Source of the DNA: Symbiodinium natans
Taxonomy: Eukaryota; Sar; Dinophyceae; Suessiales; Symbiodiniaceae
Length of the DNA: 64,000 nt
Reading direction: 5' to 3'
Assembly (NCBI GenBank): GCA_905221605.1
Contig: CAJNDS010000624.1
Location: 617,001-681,000 of the forward strand
Made by a program: the position numbers and the translations under genes. This document shows, piece after piece, positions 19,083-28,588 of the stretch (positions within the stretch are counted from its first letter, which is position 1; every line of letters starts with the position of its first letter). Under the pieces are notes generated by a model. It had not been told where the DNA came from, did no database searches, and was given only the letters and a program-made list of their open reading frames with translations.

Positions 19083-20120
19083 TCACTCGCCCTGGGCACG
19101 CGCCGGCGAGCGTTCGCGCCCCGTCGGCGTTGCCCTGACTGACACATCTCGAGACATGCGCATCGGCCCATATATGCCAAGTTCAACTGGCATGCTCGGC
19201 TCTCTTGGTCCCAAGACTCCCGTCCAGTCTGTCTCCACGACTTTGACTGCCATCCTTGTTTTGAGCGCCTCCGCTTGCTCCTCAGACAGGATGATCCCTT
19301 CCTTTTCCAGGTAGTCCGCGACGTCCTTGTATGGCGAGTCCTCTTCATCCTTCACACAGGCTTGGACCTTCTTCTGTGCTTCCGCTACCTCCAGCTCCGT
19401 GGCCTGGATGGCCTGGCTGACTTGCGCAAGCTGCTTCATGGCCTGCTCGAACTCGCTCTTTATCTTCTCCGTTTTGTCTTGAAGCCGGACCTTCTTCTCA
19501 ATGAGCGTTCTCAGCTTGTTTGTCGTCCGTCTGTATGTACCAACATGGCGGCTGAGTTCCTGCTTTGGCGTCTCGTCCTCAGGCTTGTAGTCCCCCGGCG
19601 GGGGTATACCCGCCGCTCTGAGGAGCCTTTGCACTGCGGGCTCGGCTCCTTGCCACACAGTCTCAATGGCCGCATGGTACTCCTTCTGTGACATGCTTTC
19701 TGCCTGCGATCCATTGCCAGGTAATCCCGGGGGCCAAATTGGCCCCGGCTCCATCGTCCGCGGCTTCCATCCTGCTTCTTCGATGGCCTTCTTTGCCTCC
19801 ATAGAAAGCGTACCCCACGCCTTCGTGAGGGCTTGGTCGGCCATCCCTTCTTTGTTCTTGGCAGGTCTTGTCCACCAAGTAGCGTCTTCCTTTGGCCATT
19901 GCCACTTCTTCCGCTGGCTTGACCATGCTCGCTCACGGTAAGTGGCCTTTTTCCACGCCTTTCCGCAATGCCAGCAGTTCGGGTTGTAGTACAAGTCTTC
20001 ATTCCAGACCCAACCCACCTCGCAGTGGGCACACACAGTACAATGCTTCCCCATGACTGCTGCAGCCTGATGCCAGTCCCACCAGCACCTCAGCAATGCG
20101 AGGCCGGAAGATCCCCTCAA
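19083..20120 (-). CDS. LINE-A ORF1: Cys-rich motif plus coiled-coil protein
   Basis: The open frame is 345 codons, but the likely start is Met 23 (codon at 20052-20054). From there the sequence aligns with the LINE-B ORF1 start: MGKHCTVCAHC against the MPRSRSYTVCQFC run. CxxC near residues 30-33 and CxxCG near 49-52 form a probable zinc site. A heptad-rich stretch with KLRTLIEKK and an EVAEAQKK run (about 205-275) is a probable coiled coil, and the tail is rich in Arg and Ser. By analogy with other LINEs this is an RNA-binding nucleoprotein. It ends 70 bases before ORF2. Confidence 0.75.
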   Translation of the reverse strand: MRGSSGLALLRCWWDWHQAAAVMGKHCTVCAHCEVGWVWNEDLYYNPNCWHCGKAWKKATYRERAWSSQRKKWQWPKEDATWWTRPAKNKEGMADQALTKAWGTLSMEAKKAIEEAGWKPRTMEPGPIWPPGLPGNGSQAESMSQKEYHAAIETVWQGAEPAVQRLLRAAGIPPPGDYKPEDETPKQELSRHVGTYRRTTNKLRTLIEKKVRLQDKTEKIKSEFEQAMKQLAQVSQAIQATELEVAEAQKKVQACVKDEEDSPYKDVADYLEKEGIILSEEQAEALKTRMAVKVVETDWTGVLGPREPSMPVELGIYGPMRMSRDVSVRATPTGRERSPARAQGE

Positions 20121-20401
20121 CCGTAGTGAGGCCGAACTTTATGTGTCCTCAGCCGGAGCGAGGCCGAAACTTGGCCACTCCCTCTGCCGAAGCGAGGCCG
20201 AAAACACACCCTCTGCCGAAGCGAGGCCGAAAAGTTCCCTCAGCACTTGGCGAGGCCGTACTCAGGCAGCTATGTTGCTGGCAGCCGACTACCAAGCAAA
20301 CACAATGGTTTCGGTTTGAGTCCTGTTGGAGCCCACCCTTAGGTACAGTCTCCAGGCAACAGCACTCCCTACCTGAGCACCCCACCGGGGTTGAGCCGAG
20401 A

Positions 20402-20411
20402 CTTGAGCCAA
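20402..20411 (-). other. Spliced-leader relic at the LINE-A 5' end
   Basis: The minus strand reads TTGGCTCAAG, identical to the last ten bases of the dinoflagellate spliced leader. It sits exactly where the element meets its flank. About a dozen bases downstream a second variant, TCTCGGCTCAAC, resembles another decayed leader. Confidence 0.65.
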
Positions 20412-20422
20412 CCAGGACTTTC

Positions 20423-22538
20423 CGTCTGCACGCTGCGAGGCGTAGCCACCCGAAGGGGCCGTTGGTCAAGGTGAAACTAAACTAAAAATTACCTCGCTTG
20501 AGGTGTTGCGTTCTCAGCTAGGCCCTCTCTCAGCTGCAACCCTCAGCACTCGCGAGGCCGAACTTTGCCTTCCGCATGCATTGCTGTTGAGGCACTTGTT
20601 GTGGCATCAGCCTCCGTAAGTTTGGCAATCCCCACTCAGCACTGGATGTTCTGTTCGAGGCATATTTCCTCAGCGCATGCGAGGCCGCAAAGTGAAACAC
20701 GTGAGGTATGAAAAACTGCTACTCCAGGTTCGTCCGCAGCTCCGGCTTTCTCGCACTTACTAACCGTGCCTTGCAGCCTCCCCCAAAGTAGCGTCACCCT
20801 GGCTTTCTCGCTCTTACTCACCAGTTGACCAATAATGCATCTCACGCGGTTGCTTCATGGTAAAACTGCAGCTCGAGGTCCCGGCGTTCTCGCTCTTACT
20901 AACCCGGACCGACACTGCAGAGAAGCATTGACTGTTGTTCCCTCAGCGGAGGCGAGGCCGAACAACCATTCCGCTGCATCAGCGCAGCCAGGCCCTCAGC
21001 TCCTCACTGAGCCAGGGCTCTCTTTAGACAGAGTTCCCCTGCTGGCAAGCCCTCTATCTCTTTGTGACCCCCGCGGTGCCACGTATAAGCAGCTGCACCG
21101 CGTGTCTTAGGACCACAGTTTTCATTCGGATTTGTTGTTGTAGGCCTTCCAGTGCTTGAGGCCGAATCCAAACACCACATCTCACGTCACAAGGCTGGCA
21201 ATTTGGCTCCAACATCTGAAGATAGTAACACATACTCTGCGTGGCGTCCGCGTGAGCTAGCCTGTCCTTTCTTTAGGAGTTCGGCTCCTTTCATCGCTTG
21301 TCTTACCACAGGTCTCTTTCGGTGGCCCGTACTCAGCAGCCAGCACATGTACCATCCTCAGACGCCAGAGCCGCCTTGCCCCAGCAAGTGCCCATACAAA
21401 CCACTCACCAGATAGTGAGAGCCAACATCTTCAAACAACCTCCAGCGGCCGTGCCGCGAGGACCTAAACATCTGCAAGGTTCCGCCTTGTCTGTGTGCAC
21501 GGACAGACCCCAGCCCTTGCAGGAGACGTGGATGTAAACAAAAGCAGGCCTGCCATGTCCAGCAGGCTGATTACCATTGGTTGCCTTCAGATGGGAAAAG
21601 CGCGAAGATCGGGTAACCTCCATCTGAATCCTTTCCGGCCAATACCAACCCTTACAAACCCTCAGCACGGAGCGAGGCCGAAGGAGGCTTCTTGGACTAT
21701 TGGTTTTCCGGGGAGCAGCCACCACCAGCTGCTCTTCAACTTGCACTGCGCCGCACCACAGTCCTACTGCAAGTTCCTTGGCAACGGTTTCTCAGTAGCA
21801 CCAGTCAATGAGCTTTACGACACTGATGCCTCTGGTTATTTATGTCCAGGCAGATCCACCAGGGTTGGGCCAAATCTTTTCTACCTGATTCTACCTGCGA
21901 AGAAAATCCTGTTGTGCTCAGCTTGCAGATCCCCGAAAACCTGCAAGCTTGGGCTCGAGCACACCGCAATTGTTCGGGACACTCCTGTCGCCACTGCAAG
22001 GATGCCTCTTGCAGTGCGACGTTGGCCTGCACTGTCTGCAGCGTGCCTGGCCGTTTCCCCCCGTGTTTCGGTCTCACCTTCGTTTTCCACACAAGTGAGC
22101 GAGGAACCCAAACTCACCTTCAGCACAGCCCTCAATCCAAATGAGGGTCGGTGGGTTTTGCTCACCCAGAGACAGCAGGAATCTCTGGTGAGCAACAGGC
22201 TTGCGTCACCCCTCAAGCAATGCGAGGCTGCAACTCTCACTGTGACCCAGAGCAGACTGTAGGCCACAAGGTTCCCTCAGCAACGCGAGGACGAAAAGCT
22301 TCCCTCTAGCGAAGCGAGGCCGAAAACTGTGCACTCACGCCCTTCGTCGACGGCAGCAGTTGGCGGGCCGCCGCTCTATGACAGCTTAGCCGGTCAGCCG
22401 GCCTACGAGCAAACACAGTTTTGCCAGGGCCTCAAAACGGAACCTACCCTTAGTTACAAGCCCCAGGGCCAGCCACAACGGCACTAAAGACGCTCTCTAC
22501 CTGAGCACCCCACCGGGGTTGAGCCGAAACCTTGAGCC
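20423..22538 (-). mobile_element. Non-autonomous retroelement unit E4 (alpha type), complete
   Basis: W2 occurs on both sides (20410-20422 and 22539-22551), and the relic leader is at 22531-22540. It is nearly identical to E3 and E6, differing by a few single bases, for example in C-run length near 22057. This makes it one of the youngest copies. The longest frame (255 codons, plus, 21495-22262) is broken in E3 and E6 by that C-run and is taken as spurious. Confidence 0.87.
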
Positions 22539-22551
22539 AACCAGGACTTTC

Positions 22552-24665
22552 GTCTGCACGCTGCGAGGCGTAGCCACCCGAAGGGGCCGTTGGTCAGGGT
22601 GAAACTAAACTAAAAATTACCTCGCTTGAGGTGTTGCGTTCTCAGCTAGGCCCTCTCTCAGCTGCAACCCTCAGCACTCGCGAGGCCGAACTTTGCCCTC
22701 CGCATGCATTGCTGTTGAGGCACTTGTTGTGGCATCAGCCTCCGTAAGTTTGGCAATCCCCACTCAGCACTGGATGTTCTGTTCGAGGCATATTTCCTCA
22801 GCGCATGCGAGGCCGCAAAGTGAAACACGTGAGGTATGAAAAACTGCTACTCCAGGTTCGTCCGCAGCTCCGGCTTTCTCGCACTTACTAACCGTGCCTT
22901 GCAGCCTCCCCCAAAGTAGCGTCACCCTGGCTTTCTCGCTCTTACTCACCAGTTGACCAATATGCATCTCACGCGGTTGCTTCATGGTAAAACTGCAGCT
23001 CGAGGTCCCGGCGTTCTCGCTCTTACTAACCCGGACCGACACTGCAGAGAAGCATTGACTGTTGTTCCCTCAGCGGAGGCGAGGCCGAACAACCATTCCG
23101 CTGCATCAGCGCAGCCAGGCCCTCAGCTCCTCACTGAGCCAGGGCTCTCTTTAGACAGAGTTCCCTTGCTGGCAAGCCCTCTATCTCTATGTGACCCCCG
23201 CGGTGCCACGTATAAGCAGCTGCACCGCGTGTCTTAGGACCACAGTTTTCATTCGGATTTGTTGTTGTAGGCCTTCCAGTGCTTGAGGCCGAATCCAAAC
23301 ACCACATCTCACGTCACAAGGCTAGGCAATTTGGCTCCAACATCTGAAGATAGTGACACATACTCTGCGTGGCGTCCGCGTGAGCTAGCCTGTCCTAGAG
23401 TTTAGGAGTTCGGCTCCTTTCATCGCTTGTCTTACCACAGGTCTCTTTCGGTGGCCCGTACTCAGCAGCCAGCACATGTACCATCCTCAGACGCCAGAGC
23501 CGCCTTGCCCCAGCAAGTGCCCATACAAACCACTCACCAGATAGTGAGAGCCAACATCTTCAAACAACCTCCAGCGGCCGTGCCGCGAGGACCTAAACAT
23601 CTGCAAGGTTCCGCCTTGTCTGTGTGCACGGACAGACCCCAGCCCTTGCAGGAGACGTGGATGTAAACAAAGCAGGCCTGCCATGTCCAGCAGGCTGATT
23701 ACCATTGGTTGCCTTCAGATGGGAAAAGCGCGAAGATCGGGTAACCTCCATCTGAATCCTTTCCGGCCAATACCAACCCTTACAAACCCTCAGCACGGAG
23801 CGAGGCCGAAGGAGGCTTCTTGGACTATTGGTTTTCCGGGGAGCAGCCACCACCAGCTGCTCTTCAACTTGCACTGCGCCGCACCACAGTCCTACTGCAA
23901 GTTCCTTGGCAACGGTTTCTCAGTAGCACCAGTCAATGAGCTTTACGACACTGATGCCTCTGGTTATTTATGTCCAGGCAGATCCACCAGGGTTGGGCCA
24001 AATCTTTTCTACCTGATTCTACCTGCGAAGAAAATCCTGTTGTGCTCAGCTTGCAGATCCCCGAAAACCTGCAAGCTTGGGCTCGAGCACACCGCAATTG
24101 TTCGGGACACTCCTGTCGCCACTGCAAGGATGCCTCTTGCAGTGCGACGTTGGCCTGCACTGTCTGCAGCGTGCCTGGCCGTTTCCCCCCGTGTTTCGGT
24201 CTCACCTTCGTTTTCCACACAAGTGAGCGAGGAACCCAAACTCACCTTCAGCACAGCCCTCAATCCAAATGAGGGTCGGTGGGTTTTGCTCACCCAGAGA
24301 CAGCAGGAATCTCTGGTGAGCAACAGGCTTGCGTCACCCCTCAAGCAATGCGAGGCTGCAACTCTCACTGTGACCCAGAGCAGACTGTAGGCCACAAGGT
24401 TCCCTCAGCAACGCGAGGACGAAAAGCTTCCCTCTAGCGAAGCGAGGCCGAAAACTGTGCACTCACGCCCTTCGTCGACGGCAGCAGTTGGCGGGCCGCC
24501 GCTCTATGACAGCTTAGCCGGTCAGCCGGCCTACGAGCAAACACAGTTTTGCCAGGCCTCAAAACGGAACCTACCCTTAGTTACAAGCCCCAGGGCCAGC
24601 CACAACGGCACTAAAGACGCTCTCTACCTGAGCACCCCACCGGGGTTGAGCCGAAACCTTGAGCC
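22552..24665 (-). mobile_element. Non-autonomous retroelement unit E5, mosaic of alpha and beta types
   Basis: The left part follows the alpha type (CTCTCTTTAGACAG near 23145). From about 23160 to 23400 it carries beta markers (CTCTATGTGAC, GTGACACATAC, TCCTAGAGTTTAGG). After about 23860 it is alpha again (CACCAGCTGC, TTTATGTCC). The left flank is W2 and the right flank is W1 (24666-24678). This copy is therefore a recombinant or carries a gene-conversion tract. The relic leader is at 24658-24666. Confidence 0.83.
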
Positions 24666-24678
24666 AGGTGAATTTTAC

Positions 24679-25084
24679 TCCACGCAAGCACGAAGCGGCC
24701 GGAGGCCTTGAGTCCATTGGCTCTGTGTGAAACAGTCGGGTGAACACCTACCCTAAGAAAGTAAAAGGCCACTCACGCAGTAGCTGCAAGGAGTAGGCCT
24801 TGAGTCCAAGCTCAGAAGTGAGACAGTCGGGGTTACACCTACCCTACAGCTACAAGCTGCGCCACTCACTTCAGGCTGGCACCCATGCCTGAGGCCTGGT
24901 TACACCAAGGCCTAGCTGCACTTGGAACGCCCAAGCACGACTCACGGTAGCAGGCAATGACAGTCGGGGTTCAACAACCCGAGCATCTGCAACCACACAC
25001 AGCAACAAGACAGGGCCCACGCCTTGAATGGTCTGGAGACCCCAAGACCTGACTGACAGCACCAAAAGCTTGGAAGGCCCAAGC
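24679..25084 (-). other. LINE-B 3' untranslated region
   Basis: There is no ORF. It contains repeated ACAGTCGGG...CACCTACCCTA blocks (near 24733, 24821 and, partly, 24960) and a terminal GC-rich hairpin near 24695-24710. The same region precedes the full LINE-B at 32851-33143, with small differences. The hairpin and repeats are the probable recognition site for the element's reverse transcriptase. Confidence 0.6.
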
Positions 25085-26446
25085 TTATTGGTTAGCCAAT
25101 GCAGCAAGGTGAGCCCAATCAGAAAGTCGGCCGTCCATGAGGACCATTTGGATTTCCAAGTTTGCCTTGAGCGCAGCGGGGAGACCTGCAATAATCTCGT
25201 TGAGGCAAGGGACCACCGCCTGCCTGCGGAGATACGGCTCCAGGGGCGTAACGTCACAGACACATCGAAGGGTCTCGACGAAGCTGCGCAAGCTATACTT
25301 GGGAATCCACCTTCCAGCATGAAGCCCTTCGAAGTGCCAATCCGCGAGGTCGAAAAAACACAACATGGGCGTCGCAGCACTGAGTCCTGGCTTAATTCCC
25401 AGGTTGGTTTTTGACACATCACGAAGAGCAAAATGACGGCTCAATTGCAAAAGGAGGGCGAAGGCATACAAGGACCACTGAGGGTGGATCTGGTTCCGAG
25501 AACCATAATCCGTGAGGAGCTCGATTTTTTCCACCATCGACCACGCCACCAAATGGGACCTGAACTCCCATGGGCGCCCAGAGAGCAGCACCTGCAGTGT
25601 CGTAGATCCAGCCCCAATGATGGTGGCTGCCACCTTAGGCAGCAAGGCCGAAATCGCCACCTCATCACCAAAGGCCTGCTTCGTCCCAACTTTCAAGACG
25701 TAGCCCCCACCAGCGTCATATCCGAATCTGGTTCTTCCATTGTGGATATACGCCGCAGTGCTGTCCCCCGTGTCATTGAACCACACGTGGATCAGGTCCT
25801 TGGGAAGGGCCTGGAAAACACCAGGATAGCCCAGATCGGATTTGAAAGCCACCAGTCCTGGCTTGGTATTGCGAGCCCTCTCAGCAATAGCAAAGGCTGC
25901 GCCCGCTTCTTGATCCATATCGTCAAAGTTCAACGGGGCAGGCAACATAGGCGCAGCTGGCGGTGCTGGAGGAGGCTCGGGATGCACAATGGGATCAGGC
26001 ACCATTGGCTCCTCTTCGCTTTCTTCAGAGCAGCTGTCCTGGTCTGGGGCACCCAAAACCGGACCAGCCCCAGGTGCATGGGGATTCTCCCGAAGGACAA
26101 TTCCAGGAGGTTCATCCCTCTCAGCCTGGTTTGCCACCACGGCTGGGGGGCGGTGCACAGGATTGTGCTGCTCGAGCTGAGGATTTTCCCGAAGCACAAC
26201 TCCAGGATTCCTCCTCCCCTGAGCCTGGTTATCCACCAAGGGCTCAGGGGGTTGCACTTGTTGTGGCCCAGGCTCAGGGGCTTGCTCATCCTGCGGTTCC
26301 ACCCTTCTCCGCCTGGGAGGCGGGGGGTTCACACCAGCAGGCGGCGCTCTCTTAGGAGCTGCACCTCTAAGCCGAGCTCTCTCTCGCTTGCCCGGCCGGG
26401 CTTTTGAGTAGGCCTTGGAGGCAGGGGATTTATGCTTCGGAGGCAT
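25085..26446 (-). CDS. LINE-B ORF3, intact copy: kinase-like fold protein (453 aa)
   Basis: ATG start at 26444-26446. The N-terminal ~170 residues are Pro- and Arg-rich, with an imperfect internal repeat (VVLRENP and IVLRENP, about 45 residues apart). The C-terminal domain has GGGYVLKVG with Lys near 250, GDEVAIS with Glu near 264, RDVSKTN near 344-350 (D-x4-N spacing) and FFDLADW near 365. These match the nucleotide-binding Lys, helix C Glu, catalytic-loop Asp/Asn and metal-binding Asp of the protein-kinase-like superfamily. Corresponding residues are present in the diverged LINE-A ORF3, so the fold is conserved between families. No known LINE partner protein is recognised. A bacterial-type phosphotransferase or a pseudokinase remain alternatives. 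Confidence 0.65.
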   Translation of the reverse strand: MPPKHKSPASKAYSKARPGKRERARLRGAAPKRAPPAGVNPPPPRRRRVEPQDEQAPEPGPQQVQPPEPLVDNQAQGRRNPGVVLRENPQLEQHNPVHRPPAVVANQAERDEPPGIVLRENPHAPGAGPVLGAPDQDSCSEESEEEPMVPDPIVHPEPPPAPPAAPMLPAPLNFDDMDQEAGAAFAIAERARNTKPGLVAFKSDLGYPGVFQALPKDLIHVWFNDTGDSTAAYIHNGRTRFGYDAGGGYVLKVGTKQAFGDEVAISALLPKVAATIIGAGSTTLQVLLSGRPWEFRSHLVAWSMVEKIELLTDYGSRNQIHPQWSLYAFALLLQLSRHFALRDVSKTNLGIKPGLSAATPMLCFFDLADWHFEGLHAGRWIPKYSLRSFVETLRCVCDVTPLEPYLRRQAVVPCLNEIIAGLPAALKANLEIQMVLMDGRLSDWAHLAALANQ

Positions 26447-26475
26447 ACTCAGGAGGCAGTCTTAGCGGCAGCGTG

Positions 26476-28575
26476 CTAAAAGGCAATCTTAGCTTGCTTG
26501 AGCCCAGACTGCTTCGCTTTGGGTTTTGGCTTAGGCTTGGGAACAGAAATTTTAGGTGAAGGTTCCTGACTGGAGGACGACACAAAAAAGGCCCGAACAC
26601 TTTGAACCCCAGTGTCAGTCACCTCCTTTGCTTTTTTGGAGCTAGCAGTAGCAACCTTACTTTTGGTGGGCCTGCAAGGCGCTACAATCCAGGTCGGGAT
26701 TTTGCGGACACCAACTTTGACCATCTTGTCACACTTTGAGCAAACCCAAGACTTACCTAAATTAACCCACACATGATCAGGGTGGGGATCCCAAGGAGGA
26801 GGGTCCGCCTGAACACCTAGGCAAGGGTGCTTGATCTTAAGGGAAAAGGTAGGGAGGGGCTCAGTCTGCTGGATGTATAGCTCACACCTCGAGCACCGCG
26901 CTGAAAGGTTGGAAGGAAGCCTACAACCCTCTACCCAGGTGTGCCCCAAGTTCTGTGTACCAGCAAGAAGGCCTTCAATCTGTTCCCTTTTGTTAGGACC
27001 TTTGATTTTGGGGAGCTTAGAATTTTTCAGGACACCCGAATCCCTGACCCTGGGCTTTTGGCGGAGCTTTCGTTGCTCTTTGTCAGGCCACTGAACCAGC
27101 GGTCCTTGGTCCTTGTCATACGAAAGGAGAGCTGCAGCTCTCCTGGCCAGTAAGGTGTTAACCTGAATGGCAACTGCATCACGCTTTTTAATTTGGGATT
27201 CAAAGTTCAGGTCCCTACGAGCTTCGGCAGCCGTGCCAACAAGCTGGTCCACAATTTCGTTAGCACGTCGCCTCCAAAGCTGGTTAGCACCAAACTTTGC
27301 TCGGAATTGTTCTTCCGTTAAATGCGAGGATACCCAGTTAAGGCTGAGTCTCTGTGCATGCACTCGAATGGGGTCGAAGAGGTCGGCAGACTGGATGGAA
27401 GGTGTACCATTCACTCTGGGCAGGATGCCCTTGCAATCCAAGGTGAGGTCTGCGTTCCCTTCACTATGCTCAGCTACAAACTTGACAGCCGCTGCCTCCG
27501 CCCGGAACACCGATAGCGGAGATTGCAGTGAGCCGACAGCTGTCGCGATCGTGACGGGCTCATCCCCTTCAAGCTTAAAGGCAATCGCAGCCCAGGTATA
27601 CCGATGGAACCTGGGGTCCTTGGATTTCCCCGGGGAGCCATCAGTAGCAAAGTATATCGCCTCGCCACAAATGACCTGGCCATCACACCAGGCACCAGTA
27701 GTTCGTACCCATTCCCCATCATCAGGGTAAGGCGAAGTCGGCAGAAGGCCCCTGGCCCAGAGTGACGAAATGGGCCACTCTTGCCGAAATCTAGGAAAGG
27801 AAGCCGGTTCCGGGAGGTTGGTTCGCCACCAGTCACACTCCCATAAGACATGTTGCATGGTAGCAGCACAGCCGCACCTCAGGCAAGTGGCACAAGGATC
27901 AGCACGAATTGCTCCTTGCCAAACAGCCATGAGTCCTGACCTCTCCTGGCCTGCCATCTTATTCCTAAGCTTTCTGAGGGGGGCCCAATCAATTCCCACA
28001 CTCAGAGGTTCAAGCATGTCGTGCTGGGCTATACGTGCGAGCCTCCACCTATCTGTTTCCTTAGAAAGGGAGCAAAGGAGGTGGTGCATGCCTACCTTGG
28101 TGGTGACGCTGTGCGGTTGTTCAGGGCATTTCCAAGTGTCCGCACTGACCGGGGTCCAACCCAAGTCAAGCAGGTAACATAGGAGGGCCCCAACCGGCCC
28201 TGCAGCGCGCTTCCAGGGGTACTCCACCTGTGAGTATTCAAGCCACATACCCGGCAAGACATCATCAAAGTGCTGCCTTTGGCTATCGGGAATGAAGCCC
28301 AGAAGCCTGTGAATGGCCTTGAAATGCTGGGAAATGATAGTAAAGGCCGGGTCCGGCCGCTTAGGGCACGCATGGTCAATGGTGAGGTCAACCGAGCCCA
28401 AAGACATTCGCCCCAATTCATGTGCGAAGGAAGCACGCAACCAATGCATACGCTTTGGCGCAAGCCCAACTGCCTCATGGCCATAGAGGCCAACAGTTTG
28501 GACCCCCGCCCTCAGGGCTCTGACCCTAGCTGGCATCGATTTCACACGCAGGGTCGAGAGCCTAGCCTTGCGCTT
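26476..28575 (-). pseudogene. LINE-B ORF2, C-terminal 689-residue remnant
   Basis: This is the C-terminal part of the LINE-B polyprotein from just after the reverse transcriptase core. It contains the zinc finger (CATC...HVLWEC), RNase H (FATDGS, FRAEAAA, LDCKG, ANEIVD) and the terminal CSRC and CSKC pairs. The endonuclease and reverse transcriptase are missing, so it cannot mobilise itself. The frame is open and differs from the full copy by only a few residues, so the insertion is recent. Confidence 0.9.
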
Positions 28576-28588
28576 AGGTGAATTTTAC

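Larger units (their letters stand above)
12002..20422 (-). mobile_element. LINE-A: full-length three-ORF non-LTR retrotransposon with target-site duplications
   Basis: This LINE of about 8.4 kb is flanked by W2 at 12002-12014 and 20410-20422, which reads as a 13-bp target-site duplication. The sense strand is minus, with ORF1, ORF2 and ORF3 in order. The 3' end carries a CCACCCGAAGGGGC hairpin and ends at GTCTGCACG, with no poly-A. The 5' end carries the spliced-leader relic at 20402-20411. All three ORFs are open, so this copy is young or recently active. It is the probable source of enzyme for the E units, which share both of its ends. Confidence 0.85.
24666..28588 (-). mobile_element. LINE-B copy 2, 5'-truncated, with W1 target-site duplications
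   Basis: W1 at 24666-24678 and 28576-28588 flanks a LINE-B copy that keeps ORF3 and the last 689 codons of ORF2. The break at 28575 falls inside the reverse transcriptase C-terminal region and joins W1 cleanly, the signature of incomplete target-primed reverse transcription. The 3' end carries two direct repeats (GGCCTTGAGTCCA near 24704 and 24799, each followed by an ACAGTCGGGT block) and ends in a CGGCCGGAGGCC hairpin. The empty site can be read in E1 and E6, where W1 is followed directly by GTCTGCACG. Confidence 0.88.

Noticed and set aside
20402-20411. A spliced-leader RNA gene
   Set aside because: Only the last ten bases of the leader are present, with no leader 5' part, no donor and no snRNA-like body. 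It is a relic at an element end.
21495-22262. 255-codon plus-strand ORF in E4, with counterparts in every E unit
   Set aside because: The frame is broken by single-base run-length changes in E3 and E6, and equally long frames exist on the other strand. Composition is dominated by the repeated motifs. I treat it as non-coding.
25433-26407. 324-codon plus-strand ORF opposite LINE-B ORF3
   Set aside because: Antisense of a protein with conserved kinase-like landmarks. Its frame survives in the other copy only because the two copies are nearly identical.
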